From Auanema rhodensis (lineage: Eukaryota; Nematoda; Chromadorea; Rhabditida; Rhabditidae), in the NCBI GenBank assembly GCA_964057225.1, contig OZ059897.1:1612001-1676000 (forward strand): 64,000 nt of DNA, in the 5' to 3' direction. A model generated the notes under the pieces. That model made no database searches, was not told where the DNA came from, and was given only the letters and a program-made list of their open reading frames with translations. Below, piece by piece: positions 1 to 15,300 of this stretch. The stretch's first letter is position 1; each line of letters begins with the position of its first letter. A program made the translations under genes and the position numbers.

Positions 1-3000
1 CTCTAGCTGGTTTTCAATTTTTATGAGATTTTTCATCATCTTACAACAAATTCAATTGAATCTAACATGAATTATTTTTTCGTTTTGAAAAGCATTGAAT
101 ATCATTGTTCCTTGTAATATTGGATTTGATTATTGCTTTGTTAGCTTTATGATTTTGCTACTGTATAGCTTCAGTTTGCTGCACTAGCTGGTTTTCAATT
201 TTTATGAGAATTTTCATCATCTTACAACAAATTCAATTGAAACTAACATGAAATAATTTTTCGTTTTGAAAAGCATTGAATATCATTGTTCCTTATAATA
301 TTGGATTTGAATATTGTTTCGTTAGTTTTATGATTTTTGCTACTACATGTCATGTGTTTACTGCTCTAGCTGGTTTTCAATTTTTATGAGATTTTTCATC
401 ATCTTACAACAAATTCAATTGAATCTAACATGAATTATTTTTTCGTTTTGAAAACCATTGAATATCATTGTTCCTTGTAATATTGGATTTGATTATTGCT
501 TTGTTAGCTTTATGATTTTTGCTACTGTATAGCTTCAGTTTGCTGCTCTAGCTGGTTTTCAATTTTTATGAGATTTTTCATCATCTTATAACAAATTCAA
601 TTGAATCTAACATGAAATAATTTTTCGTTTTGAAAAGCATTGAATATCATTGTTCCTTATAATATTGGATTTGAATATTGCTTCGTTAGTTTTATGATTT
701 TTGCTACTACATGTCATGTGTTTAGTGCTCTAGCTGGTTTTCAATTTTTATGAGATTTTTCATCATCTTACAACAAATTCAATTGAATCTAACATGAATT
801 ATTTTTTCGTTTTGAAAAGCATTGAATATCATTGTTCCTTGTAATATTGGATTTGATTATTGCTTTGTTAGCTTTATGATTTTGCTACTGTATAGCTTCA
901 GTTTGCTGCTCTAGCTAGTTTTCAATTTTTATGAGAATTTTCATCATCTTACAACAAATTCAATTGAATCTAACATGAATTATTTTTTCGTTTTGAAAAG
1001 CATTGAATATCATTGTTCCTTGTAATATTGGATTTGATTATTGCTTTGTTAGCTTTATGATTTTTGCTACTGTATAGCTTCAGTTTGCTGCTCTAGCTGG
1101 TTTTCAATTTTTATGAGATTTTTCATCATCTTATAACAAATTCAATTGAATCTAACATGAAATAATTTTTCGTTTTGAAAAGCATTGAATATCATCGTTT
1201 CTTGTAATAATTGATTTGAATATTGCTTCGTTAGTTTTATGATTTTTGCTACTACATGTCATGTGTTTACTGCTCTAGCTGGTTTTCAATTTTTATGAGA
1301 TTTTTCATCATCTTACAACAAATTCAATTGAATCTAACATGAAATAATTATTCGTTTTGAAAAGCATTGAATATCATTGTTCCTTATAATATTGGATTTG
1401 AATATTGCTTCGTTAGTTTTATGATTTTTGCTACTACATGTCATGTGTTTACTGCTCTAGCTGGTTTTCAATTTTTATGAGATTTTTCATCATCTTACAA
1501 CAAATTCAATTGAATCTAACATGAATTATTGTTTTGTTTTGAAAACCATTGAATATCATTGTTCCTTGTAATATTGGATTTGATTATTGCTTTGTTAGCT
1601 TTAAGATGTTTGCTACTACATGTCATGTGTTTGCTGCTCTAGCTGGTTTTCAATTTTTATTAGATTTTTCACCATCTTGCAACAAATTCATTTGAATCTA
1701 ATATGAACTATTTTTTCGTTTTGAAAAGCATTGAATATCATTGTTCCTTGTAATATTGGATTTGATTATTGCTTTGTTAGCTTTATGATTTTTGCTACTG
1801 TATAGCTTCAGTTTGCTGCTCTAGCTGGTTTTCAATTTTTATGAGATTTTTCATCATCTTACAACAAATTCAATTGAATCTAACATGAATTATTTTTTCG
1901 TTTTGAAAAGCATTGAAAATCATCGTTTCTTGTAATAATTGATTTGAATATTGCTTTGTTAGCTTTAAGATGTTTGCTTCTGCATAGCTTCAGTTTTCTG
2001 CTCTAGCTGGTTTTCAATTTTTATTAGATTTTTCACCATCTTGCAACAAATTCATTTGAATCTAATATGGACTATTTTTTCGTTTTGAAAAGCATTGAAT
2101 ATCATTGTTCCTTGTAATATTGGATTTGATTATTGCTTTGTTAGCTTTATGATTTTTGCTACTGTATAGCTTCAGTTTGCTGCTCTAGCTGGTTTTCAAT
2201 TTTTATGAGATTTTTCATCATCTTACAACAAATTCAATTGAATCTAACATGAATTATTTTTTCGTTTTGAAAAGCATTGAAAATCATCGTTTCTTGTAAT
2301 AATTGATTTGAATATTGCTTTGTTAGCTTTAAGATGTTTGCTTCTGCATAGCTTCAGTTTTCTGCTCTAGCTGGTTTTCAATTTTTATTAGATTTTTCAC
2401 CATCTTGCAACAAATTCATTTGAATCTAATATGAACTATTTTTTCGTTTTGAAAAGCATTGAATATCATTGTTTCTTGTAATAATTGATTTGAATACTGC
2501 TTTGTTAGCTTTAAGATGTTTGCTACTGTATAGCTGCAGTTTGCTGCTCTAGCTGGTTTTCAATTTTTATTAGATTTTTCACCATCTTGCAACAAATTCA
2601 TTTGAATCTAATATGAACTATTTTTCCGTTTCAAATAGTAGTGAATATCATTGTTTCTTGTAATAATTGATTTGAATACTGCTTTGTTAGCTTTAAGATG
2701 TTTGCTACTGTATAGCTTCAGTTTACTGCTCTAGCTGGTTTTCAATTTTTATGAGATTTTTCATCATCTTACAACAAATTCAATTGAATCTAACATGAAT
2801 TATTTTTTCGTTTTGAAAAGCATTGAAAATCATCGTTTCTTGTAATAATTGATTTGAATATTGCTTTGTTAGCTTTAAGATGTTTGCTTCTGCATAGCTT
2901 CAGTTTTCTGCTCTAGCTGGTTTTCAATTTTTATTAGATTTTTCACCATCTTGCAACAAATTCATTTGAATCTAACATGAATTATTGTTTTGTTTTGAAA

Positions 3001-5455
3001 ACCATTGAATATCATTGTTCCTTGTAATGTTGGATTTGATTATTGCTTTGTTAGCTTTAAGATGTTTGCTACTGTATAGCTGCAGTTTGCTGCTCTAGCT
3101 GGTTTTCAATTTTTATGAGATTTTTCATCATCTTACAACAAATTCAATTGAATCTAACATGAATTATTTTTTCGTTTTGAAAAGCATTGAATATCATTGT
3201 TCCTTGTAATATTGGATTTGATTATTGCTTTGTTAGCTTTATGATTTTTGCTACTGTATAGCTTCAGTTTGCTGCTCTAGCTGGTTTTCAATTTTTATGA
3301 GATTTTTCATCATCTTACAACAAATTCAATTGAATCTAACATTAAATAATTATTCGTTTTGAAAAGCATTGAATATCATTGTTCCTTATAATATTGGATT
3401 TGAATATTGCTTCGTTAGTTTTATGATTTTTGCTACTACATGTCATGTGTTTACTGCTCTAGCTGGTTTTCAATTTTTATGAGATTTTTCATCATCTTAC
3501 AACAAATTCAATTGAATCTAACATGAATTATTGTTTTGTTTTGAAAACCATTGAATATCATTGTTCCTTATAATATTGGATTTGAATATTGCTTCGTTAG
3601 TTTTATGATTTTTGCTACTACATGTCATGTGTTTACTGCTCTAGCTGGTTTTCAATTTTTATGAGATTTTTCATCATCTTACAACAAATTCAATTGAATC
3701 TAACATGAATCATTTTTTCGTTTTGAAAAGCATTGAATATCATTGTTCCTTGTAATATTGGATTTGATTATTTCTTTGTTAGCTTTATGATTTTTGCTAC
3801 TGTATAGCTTCAGTTTGCTGCTCTAGCTGGTTTTCAATTTTTATGAGATTTTTCATCATCTTACAACAAATTCAATTGAATCTAACATGAAATAATTATT
3901 CGTTTTGAAAAGCATTGAATATTATTGTTCCTTATAATATTGGATTTGAATATTGCTTCGTTAGTTTTATGATTTTTGCTACTACATGTCATGTGTTTAC
4001 TGCTCTAGCTGGTTTTCAATTTTTATGAGATTTTTCATCATCTTACAACAAATTCAATTGAATCTAACATGAATTATTTTTTCGTTTTGAAAAGCATTGA
4101 ATATCATTGTTCCTTGTAATATTGGATTTGATTATTGCTTTGTTAGCTTTATGATTTTTGCTACTGTATAGCTTCAGTTTGCTGCTCTAGCTGGTTTTCA
4201 ATTTTTATGAGATTTTTTATCATCTTACAACAAATTCAATTGAATCTAACATGAATTATTTTTTCGTTTTGAAAAGCATTGAATATCATTGTTCCTTATA
4301 ATATTGGATTTGAATATTGCTTCGTTAGTTTTATGATTTTTGCTACTACATGTCATGTGTTTAGTGCTCTAGCTGGTTTTCAATTTTTATGAGATTTTTC
4401 ATCATCTTACAACAAATTCAATTGAATCTAACAAGAAATAATTATTCGTTTTGAAAAGCATTGAATATCATTGTTCCTTATAATATTGGATTTGAATATT
4501 GCTTCGTTAGTTTTATGATTTTTGCTACTACATGTCATGTGTTTAGTGCTCTAGCTGGTTTTCAATTTTTATGAGATTTTTCATCATCTTACAACAAATT
4601 CAATTGAATCTAACATGAATTATTTTTTCGTTTTGAAAAGCATTGAATATCATTGTTCCTTGTAATATTGGATTTGATTATTGCTTTGTTAGCTTTATGA
4701 TTTTGCTACTGTATAGCTTCAGTTTGCTGCTCTAGCTGGTTTTCAATTTTTATGAGATTTTTCATCATCTTACAACAAATTCAATTGAATCTAACATGAA
4801 TTATTTTTTCGTTTTGAAAACCATTGAATATCATTGTTCCTTGTAATATTGGATTTGATTATTGCTTTGTTAGCTTTATGATTTTTGCTACTGTATAGCT
4901 TCAGTTTGCTGCTCTAGCTGGTTTTCAATTTTTATGAGATTTTTCATCATCTTACAACAAATTCAATTGAATCTAACATGAATTATTGTTTTGTTTTGAA
5001 AACCATTGAATATCATTGTTCCTTGTAATATTGGATTTGAATATTGCTTTGTTAGCTTTAAGATGTTTGCTACTGTATAGCTGCAGTTTGCTGCTCTAGC
5101 TGGTTTTCAATTTTTATGAGATTTTTCATCATCGTACAACAAATTCAATTGAATCTAACATGAATTATTTTTTCCTTTTGAAAAGCATTGAATATCATTG
5201 TTCCTTATAATATTGGATTTGATTATTGCTTTGTTAGCTTTAAGATGTTTGCTTCTGCATAGCTTCAGTTTACTGCTCTAGCTGGTTTTCAATTTTTATG
5301 AGATTTTTCATCATCGTACAACAAATTCAATTGAATCTAACATGAATTATTTTTTCGTTTTGAAAACCATTGAATATCATTGTTCCTTGTAATATTGGAT
5401 TTGATTATTGCTTTGTTAGCTTTAAGATGTTTGCTACTGTATAGCTGCAGTTTGC

Positions 5456-6975
5456 TGCTCTAGCTGGTTTTCAATTTTTATGAGATTTTTCACCATCTTG
5501 CAACAAATTCATTTGAATCTAACATGAATTTTTTTTTCGTTTTGAAAAGCATTGAATATCATTGTTCCTTATAATATTGGATTTGATTATTGCTTTGTTA
5601 GCTTTAAGATGTTTGCTTCTGCATAGCTTCAGTTTACTGCTCTAGCTGGTTTTCAATTTTTATGAGATTTTTCATCATCGTACAACAAATTCAATTGAAT
5701 CTAACATGAATTATTTTTTCGTTTTGAAAACCATTGAATATCATTGTTCCTTGTAATATTGGATTTGATTATTGCTTTGTTAGCTTTAAGATGTTTGCTA
5801 CTGTATAGCTGCAGTTTGCTGCTCTAGCTGGTTTTCAATTTTTATTAGATTTTTCACCATCTTGCAACAAATTCAATTGAATCTAACATGAATTATTGTT
5901 TTGTTTTGAAAACCATTGAATATCATTGTTCCTTATAATATTGGATCTGAATATTGCTTTGTTAGCTTTAAGATGTTTGCTTCTGCATAGCTTCAGTTTA
6001 CTGCTCTAGCTGGTTTTCAATTTTTATGAGATTTTTCACCATCTTGCAACAAATTCATTTGAATCTAACATGAATTTTTTTTTCGTTTTGAAAAGCATTG
6101 AATATCATTGTTCCTTATAATATTGGATTTGATTATTGCTTTGTTAGCTTTAAGATGTTTGCTTCTGCATAGCTTCAGTTTACTGCTCTAGCTGGTTTTC
6201 AATTTTTATGAGATTTTTCATCATCGTACAACAAATTCAATTGAATCTAACATGAATTATTTTTTCGTTTTGAAAACCATTGAATATCATTGTTCCTTGT
6301 AATATTGGATTTGATTATTGCTTTGTTAGCTTTAAGATGTTTGCTACTGTATAGCTGCAGTTTGCTGCTCTAGCTGGTTTTCAATTTTTATTAGATTTTT
6401 CACCATCTTGCAACAAATTCAATTGAATCTAACATGAATTATTGTTTTGTTTTGAAAACCATTGAATATCATTGTTCCTTATAATATTGGATCTGAATAT
6501 TGCTTTGTTAGCTTTAAGATGTTTGCTTCTGCATAGCTTCAGTTTACTGCTCTAGCTGGTTTTCAATTTTTATGAGATTTTTCATCATCGTACAACAAAT
6601 TCAATTGAATCTAACATGAATTATTTTTTCGTTTTGAAAAGCATTGAATATCATTGTTCCTTGTAATATTGGATTTGATTATTGCTTTGTTAGCTTTAAG
6701 ATGTTTGCTTCTGCATAGCTTCAGTTTACTGCTCTAGCTGGTTTTCAATTTTTATGAGATTTTTCATCATCTTACAACAAATTCAATTGAATCTAACATA
6801 AATTATTTTTTCGTTTTGAAAAGCATTGAATATCATTGTTCCATGTAATATTGGATTTGATTATTGCTTTGTTAGCTTTATGATTTTTGCTACTGTTTAG
6901 CTTCAGTTTGCTGCTCTAGCTGGTTTTCAATTTTTATTAGATTTTTCACCATCTTGCAACAAATTCATTTGAATC
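5456..6975 (+). repeat. Higher-order block of the 181-bp satellite (first copy)
   Basis: This ~1.52-kb block of about 8.4 monomers recurs almost unchanged at 10364-11883, an offset of 4908 bp or 27 monomers. Shared diagnostic variants include the run AATTTTTTTTTCG at about 5526/10434, GGATCTGAATATTG at about 5943/10851 and CCATGTAATATTGG at 6841/11749. Inside the block the first ~546 bp (three monomers) is itself repeated, starting again near 6002. Similarity ends sharply at 6975/11883, where one copy continues TAATATGAAC and the other TAACATGAAA. Confidence 0.85.
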
Positions 6976-9900
6976 TAATATGAACTATTTTTCCGTTTCA
7001 AATAGTAGTGAATATCATTGTTTCTTGTAATATTGGATTTGAATATTGCTTTGTTTGCTTTAAGATTTTTGCTACTACATGCCCTGTGTTTACTGCTCTA
7101 GCTAGTTTTCCATTTTTATGAGAATAATCGTCCTGTGACAACAAATTCATTTGAATCTAATATGAATTTTTTTTTTTAAAAAGCATCGAATATCATTATT
7201 TCTTGTAATGATGGATTTGAATATTGCTTTGTTTGCTTTAAGATTTTTGCTACTACATGCCCTGTGTTTACTGCTCTAGCTAGTTTTCCATTTTTATGAG
7301 ATTTTTCATCATCTTACAACAAATTCAATTGAATCTAATATGAACTATTTTTTCGTTTTGAAAAGCATTGAATTTCATTGTTTCTTGTAATAATTGATTT
7401 GAATACTGCTTTGTTAGCTTTAAGATGTTTGCTACTGTATAGCTGCAGTTTGCTGCTCTAGCTGGTTTTCAATTTTTATGAGATTTTTCATCATCTTACA
7501 ACAAATTCATTTGAATCTAATATGAACTATTTTTTCGTTTTGAAAAGCATTGAATTTCATTGTTTCTTGTAATAATTGATTTGAATACTGCTTTGTTAGC
7601 TTTAAGATGTTTGCTACTGTATAGCTGCAGTTTGCTGCTCTAGCTGGTTTTCAATTTTTATGAGATTTTTCATCATCTTACAACAAATTCAATTGAATCT
7701 AACATGAAATATTTTTTCTTTTTAAAAAGCATTGAATATCATTGTTTCTTATAATATTGGATTTGAATATTGCTTCGTTAGTTTTATAATTTTTGCTACT
7801 ACATGTCATGTGTTTACTGCTCTAGCTGGTTTTCAATTTTTATGAGATTGTTCATCATCTTACAACAAATTCAATTGAACCTAACATGAATTATTTTTTC
7901 GTTTTAAAAAGCATTGAATTTCATTGTTTCTTGTAATATTGGATTTGATTATTGCTTTGTTAGCTTTATGATTTTTGCTACTGTATAGCTTCAGTTTGCT
8001 GCTCTAGCTGGTTTTCAATTTTTATCAGATTTTTCATCATCTTATAACAAATTCAATTGAATCTAACATGAATTATTTTTTCGTTTTGAAAAGCATTGAA
8101 TATCATTGTTCCTTATAATATTGGATTTGATTATTGCTTTGTTAGCTTTAAGATGTTTGCTTCTGCATAGCTTCAGTTTACTGCTCTAGCTGGTTTTCAA
8201 TTTTTATGAGATTTTTCATCATCTTACAACAAATTCAATTGAATTTAACATAAATTATTTTTTCGTTTTGAAAAGCATTGAATATCATTGTTTCTTGTAA
8301 TATTGGATTTGAATATTGCTTTGTTTGCTTTAAGATTTTTGCTACTACATGCCCTGTGTTTACTGCTCTAGCTAGTTTTCCATTTTTATGAGATTTTTCA
8401 TCATCTTACAACAAATTCAATTGAATCTAATATGAATTATTTTTTCGTTTTGAAAAGCATTGAATATCATTGTTCCTTATAATATTGGATTTGATTATTG
8501 CTTTGTTAGCTTTAAGATGTTTGCTTCTGCATAGCTTCAGTTTACTGCTCTAGCTGGTTTTCAATTTTTATGAGATTTTTCATCATCTTACAACAAATTC
8601 ATTTGAATCTAATATGAACTATTTTTTCGTTTTGAAAAGCATTGAATTTCATTGTTTCTTGTAATAATTGATTTGAATACTGCTTTGTTAGCTTTAAGAT
8701 GTTTGCTACTGTATAGCTGCAGTTTGCTGCTCTAGCTGGTTTTCAATTTTTATGAGATTTTTCATCATCTTACAACAAATTCAATTGAATCTAACATGAA
8801 ATATTTTTTCTTTTTAAAAAGCATTGAATATCATTGTTTCTTATAATATTGGATTTGAATATTGCTTCGTTAGTTTTATAATTTTTGCTACTACATGTCA
8901 TGTGTTTACTGCTCTAGCTGGTTTTCAATTTTTATGAGATTGTTCATCATCTTACAACAAATTCAATTGAATCTAACATGAATTATTTTTTCGTTTTAAA
9001 AAGCATTGAATTTCATTGTTTCTTGTAATGATGGATTTGAATATTGCTTTGTTTGTTTTAAGATTTTGCTACTGCATAGCTTCAGTTTGCTGCTCTAGCT
9101 GGTTTTCAATTTTTATTAGATTTTTCATCATCTTACAACAAATTCAATTGAATCTAACATGAAATATTTTTTCTTTTTAAAAAGCATTGAATTTCATTGT
9201 TTCTTGTAATGATGGATTTGAATATTGCTTTGTTAGCTTTAAGATGTTTGCTTCTGCATAGCTTCAGTTTACTGCTCTAGCTGGTTTTCAATTTTTATTA
9301 GATTTTTCATCATCTTACAACAAATTCAATTGAATCTAACATGAATTATTTTTTCGTTTTAAAAAGCATTGAATTTCATTGTTTCTTGTAATGATGGATT
9401 TGAATATTGCTTTGTTTGCTTTAAGATTTTTGCTACTACATGCCCTGTGTTTACTGCTCTAGCTGGTTTTCAATTTTTATTAGATTTTTCATCATCTTAC
9501 AACAAATTCAATTGAATCTAACATGAATTATTTTTTCGTTTTAAAAAGCATTGAATTTCATTGTTTCTTGTAATATTGGATTTGAATATTACTTTGATAG
9601 TTATAAGATTTTTGCTACTACATGCCCTGTGTTTACTGCTCTAGCTAGTTTTCCATTTTTTTTAGATTTTTCATCATCTTGAAACAAATTCATTTGAAGC
9701 TAATATGAATTATTTTTTCGTTTTAAAAAGCATTGAATATCATTTTTTCGTGTAATAATCGTTTTGAATATTGCTTCGTTTGTTTTAAGATTTTGCTACT
9801 GCATAGCTTCAGTTTGCTGCTCTAGCTGGTTTTCAATTTTTATGAGATTTTTCATAATCTTGCAACAAATTCATTTGAATCTAATATGAACTATTTTTTC

Positions 9901-10363
9901 GTTTTAAATAGTAGTGAATTTCATTGTTTCTTGTAATGATGGATTTGAATATTGCTTTGTTACCTTTAAGATTTTTGCTACTACATCTCCTGTGTTTACT
10001 GCTCTAGCTGGTTTTCCATTTTTATTAGATTTTTCATCATCTTGCAACAAATTCATTTGAAGCTAATATGAATTATTTTTTCGTTTTGAAAAGCATTGAA
10101 TATCATTGTTCCTTGTAATAATTGATTTGAATATTGCTTTGTTAGCTTTAAGATGTTTGCTTCTGCATAGCTTCAGTTTGCTGCTCTAGCTGGTTTTCAA
10201 TTTTTATTAGATTTTTCATCATCTTACAACAAATTCAATTGAATCTAACATGAAATATTTTTTTATTTTAAAAAGCATTGAATATCATTGTTTCTTATAA
10301 TATTGGATTTGAATATTGCTTCGTTAGTTTTATGATTTTTGCTACTACATGCCCTGTGTTTAC

Positions 10364-11883
10364 TGCTCTAGCTGGTTTTCAATTTTTATGAGATTTTTCA
10401 CCATCTTGCAACAAATTCATTTGAATCTAACATGAATTTTTTTTTCGTTTTGAAAAGCATTGAATATCATTGTTCCTTATAATATTGGATTTGATTATTG
10501 CTTTGTTAGCTTTAAGATGTTTGCTTCTGCATAGCTTCAGTTTACTGCTCTAGCTGGTTTTCAATTTTTATGAGATTTTTCATCATCGTACAACAAATTC
10601 AATTGAATCTAACATGAATTATTTTTTCGTTTTGAAAACCATTGAATATCATTGTTCCTTGTAATATTGGATTTGATTATTGCTTTGTTAGCTTTAAGAT
10701 GTTTGCTACTGTATAGCTGCAGTTTGCTGCTCTAGCTGGTTTTCAATTTTTATTAGATTTTTCACCATCTTGCAACAAATTCAATTGAATCTAACATGAA
10801 TTATTGTTTTGTTTTGAAAACCATTGAATATCATTGTTCCTTATAATATTGGATCTGAATATTGCTTTGTTAGCTTTAAGATGTTTGCTTCTGCATAGCT
10901 TCAGTTTACTGCTCTAGCTGGTTTTCAATTTTTATGAGATTTTTCACCATCTTGCAACAAATTCATTTGAATCTAACATGAATTTTTTTTTCGTTTTGAA
11001 AAGCATTGAATATCATTGTTCCTTATAATATTGGATTTGATTATTGCTTTGTTAGCTTTAAGATGTTTGCTTCTGCATAGCTTCAGTTTACTGCTCTAGC
11101 TGGTTTTCAATTTTTATGAGATTTTTCATCATCGTACAACAAATTCAATTGAATCTAACATGAATTATTTTTTCGTTTTGAAAACCATTGAATATCATTG
11201 TTCCTTGTAATATTGGATTTGATTATTGCTTTGTTAGCTTTAAGATGTTTGCTACTGTATAGCTGCAGTTTGCTGCTCTAGCTGGTTTTCAATTTTTATT
11301 AGATTTTTCACCATCTTGCAACAAATTCAATTGAATCTAACATGAATTATTGTTTTGTTTTGAAAACCATTGAATATCATTGTTCCTTATAATATTGGAT
11401 CTGAATATTGCTTTGTTAGCTTTAAGATGTTTGCTTCTGCATAGCTTCAGTTTACTGCTCTAGCTGGTTTTCAATTTTTATGAGATTTTTCATCATCGTA
11501 CAACAAATTCAATTGAATCTAACATGAATTATTTTTTCGTTTTGAAAAGCATTGAATATCATTGTTCCTTGTAATATTGGATTTGATTATTGCTTTGTTA
11601 GCTTTAAGATGTTTGCTTCTGCATAGCTTCAGTTTACTGCTCTAGCTGGTTTTCAATTTTTATGAGATTTTTCATCATCTTACAACAAATTCAATTGAAT
11701 CTAACATAAATTATTTTTTCGTTTTGAAAAGCATTGAATATCATTGTTCCATGTAATATTGGATTTGATTATTGCTTTGTTAGCTTTATGATTTTTGCTA
11801 CTGTTTAGCTTCAGTTTGCTGCTCTAGCTGGTTTTCAATTTTTATTAGATTTTTCACCATCTTGCAACAAATTCATTTGAATC
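10364..11883 (+). repeat. Higher-order block of the 181-bp satellite (second copy)
   Basis: This is the second copy of the 5456-6975 block, with the same ordered set of private monomer variants. Sharp ends at a shared monomer register are what unequal exchange or a segmental amplification inside the array would leave. Confidence 0.85.
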
Positions 11884-12399
11884 TAACATGAAATATTTTT
11901 TCTTTTTAAAAAGCATTGAATTTCATTGTTTCTTGTAATGATGGATTTGAATATTGCTTTGTTAGCTTTAAGATGTTTGCTTCTGCATAGCTTCAGTTTA
12001 CTGCTCTAGCTGGTTTTCAATTTTTATTAGATTTTTCATCATCTTACAACAAATTCAATTGAATCTAACATGAATTATTTTTTCGTTTTAAAAAGCATTG
12101 AATTTCATTGTTTCTTGTAATGATGGATTTGAATATTGCTTTGTTTGCTTTAAGATTTTTGCTACTACATGCCCTGTGTTTACTGCTCTAGCTGGTTTTC
12201 AATTTTTATGAGATTTTTCATCATCTTACAACAAATTCAATTGAATCTAACATGAACTATTTTTTAGTTTCAAATAGTAGTGAATATCATTGTTTCTTGT
12301 AATATTGGATTTGAATATTACTTTGATAGTTATAAGATTTTTGCTACTACATCTCCTGTGTTTACTGCTCTAGCTGGTTTTCCATTTTTATTAGATTTT

Positions 12400-15300
12400 T
12401 CATCATCTTGCAACAAATTCATTTGAATCTAATATGAATTATTTTTTCGTTTTAAAAAGCATTGAATATCATTTTTTCGTGTAATAATCGTTTTGAATAT
12501 TGCTTCGTTTGTTTTAAGATTTTGCTACTGCATAGCTGCAGTTTGCTGCTCTAGCTGGTTTTCAATTTTTATTAGATTTTTCATAATCTTGCAACAAATT
12601 CATTTGAATCTAATATGAACTATTCTTTCGTTTCAAATAGTAGTGAATATCATTGTTTCTTGTAATATTGGATTTGAATATTACTTTGATAGTTATAAGA
12701 TTTTTGCTACTACATGCCCTGTGTTTACTGCTCTAGCTAGTTTTCCATTTTTATTAGATTTTTCATCATCTTGCAACAAATTCATTTGAAGCTAATATGA
12801 ATTATTTTTTCGTTTTAAAAAGCATTGAATATCATTTTTTCGTGTAATAATCGTTTTGAATATTGCTTCGTTTGTTTTAAGATTTTGCTACTGCATAGCT
12901 TCAGTTTGCTGCTCTAGCTGGTTTTCAATTTTTATTAGATTTTTCATAATCTTGCAACAAATGCATTTGAATCTAATATGAACTATTTTTTCGTTTCAAA
13001 TAGTAGTGAATATCATTGTTTCTTGTAATATTGGATTTGAATATTACTTTGATAGTTATAAGATTTTTGCTACTACATCTCCTGTGTTTACTGCTCTAGC
13101 TGGTTTTCCATTTTTATTAGATTTTTCATCATCTTGCAACAAATTCATTTGAATCTAATATGAATTATTTTTTCGTTTTAAAAAGCATTGAATATCATTT
13201 TTTCGTGTAATAATCGTTTTGAATATTGCTTCGTTTGTTTTAAGATTTTGCTACTGCATAGCTGCAGTTTGCTGCTCTAGCTGGTTTTCAATTTTTATGA
13301 GATTGTTCATCATCTTACAACAAATTCAATTGAATCTAACATGAATTCTTTTTTCGTTTTAAAAAGCATTGAATTTCATTGTTTCTTGTAATGATGGATT
13401 TGAATATTGCTTTGTTTGTTTTAAGATTTTTGCTACTACATGCCCTGTGTTTACTGCTCTAGCTGGTTTTCCATTTTTATTAGATTTTTCATCATCTTGC
13501 AACAAATTCATTTGAAGCTAATATGAATTATTTTTTCGTTTTAAAAAGCATTGAATATCATTTTTTCGTGTAATAATCGTTTTGAATATTGCTTCGTTTG
13601 TTTTAAGATTTTGCTACTGCATAGCTGCAGTTTGCTGCTCTAGCTGGTTTTCAATTTTTATTAGATTTTTCATAATCTTGCAACAAATGCATTTGAATCT
13701 AATATGAACTATTTTTTCGTTTCAAATAGTAGTGAATATCATTGTTTCTTGTAATATTGGATTTGAATATTACTTTGATAGTTATAAGATTTTTGCTACT
13801 ACATGCCCTGTGTTTACTGCTCTAGCTAGTTTTCAATTTTTATTAGATTTTTCATAATCTTGCAACAAATTCATTTGAATCTAATATGAACTATTTTTTA
13901 GTTTCAAATAGTAGTGAATATCATTGTTTCTTGTAATATTGGATTTGAATATTACTTTGATAGTTATAAGATTTTTGCTACTACATGCCCTGTGTTTACT
14001 GCTCTAGCTGGTTTTCAATTTTTATGAGATTTTTCATAATCTTACAACAAATTCAATTGAATCTAACATGAATTATTTTTTCGTTTTAAAAAGCATTGAA
14101 TTTCATTGTTTCTTGTAATGATGGATTTGAATATTGCTTTGTTTGTTTTAAGATTTTTGCTACTACATGCCCTGTGTTTACTGCTCTAGCTGGTTTTCCA
14201 TTTTTATTAGATTTTTCATCATCTTGCAACAAATTCATTTGAAGCTAATATGAATTATTTTTTCGTTTTAAAAAGCATTGAATATCATTTTTTCGTGTAA
14301 TAATCGTTTTGAATATTGCTTCGTTTGTTTTAAGATTTTGCTACTGCATAGCTGCAGTTTGCTGCTCTAGCTGGTTTTCAATTTTTATTAGATTTTTCAT
14401 AATCTTGCAACAAATTCATTTGAATCTAATATGAACTATTCTTTCGTTTCAAATAGTAGTGAATATCATTGTTTCTTGTAATATTGGATTTGAATATTAC
14501 TTTGATAGTTATAAGATTTTTGCTACTACATGCCCTGTGTTTACTGCTCTAGCTAGTTTTCCATTTTTATTAGATTTTTCATCATCTTGCAACAAATTCA
14601 TTTGAAGCTAATATGAATTATTTTTTCGTTTTAAAAAGCATTGAATATCATTTTTTCGTGTAATAATCGTTTTGAATATTGCTTCGTTTGTTTTAAGATT
14701 TTGCTACTGCATAGCTTCAGTTTGCTGCTCTAGCTAGTTTTCAATTTTTATTAGATTTTTCATAATCTTGCAACAAATTCATTTGAATCTAATATGAACT
14801 ATTTTTTAGTTTCAAATAGTAGTGAATATCTTTGTTTCTTGTAATATTGGATTTGAATATTACTTTGATAGTTATAAGATTTTTGCTACTACATCTCCTG
14901 TGTTTACTGCTCTAGCTGGTTTTCCATTTTTATTAGATTTTTCATCATCTTGCAACAAATTCATTTGAATCTAATATGAATTATTTTTTCGTTTTAAAAA
15001 GCATTGAATATCATTTTTTCGTGTAATAATCGTTTTGAATATTGCTTCGTTTGTTTTAAGATTTTGCTACTGCATAGCTGCAGTTTGCTGCTCTAGCTGG
15101 TTTTCAATTTTTATTAGATTTTTCATAATCTTGCAACAAATTCATTTGAATCTAATATGAACTATTCTTTCGTTTCAAATAGTAGTGAATATCATTGTTT
15201 CTTGTAATATTGGATTTGAATATTACTTTGATAGTTATAAGATTTTTGCTACTACATGCCCTGTGTTTACTGCTCTAGCTAGTTTTCCATTTTTATTAGA

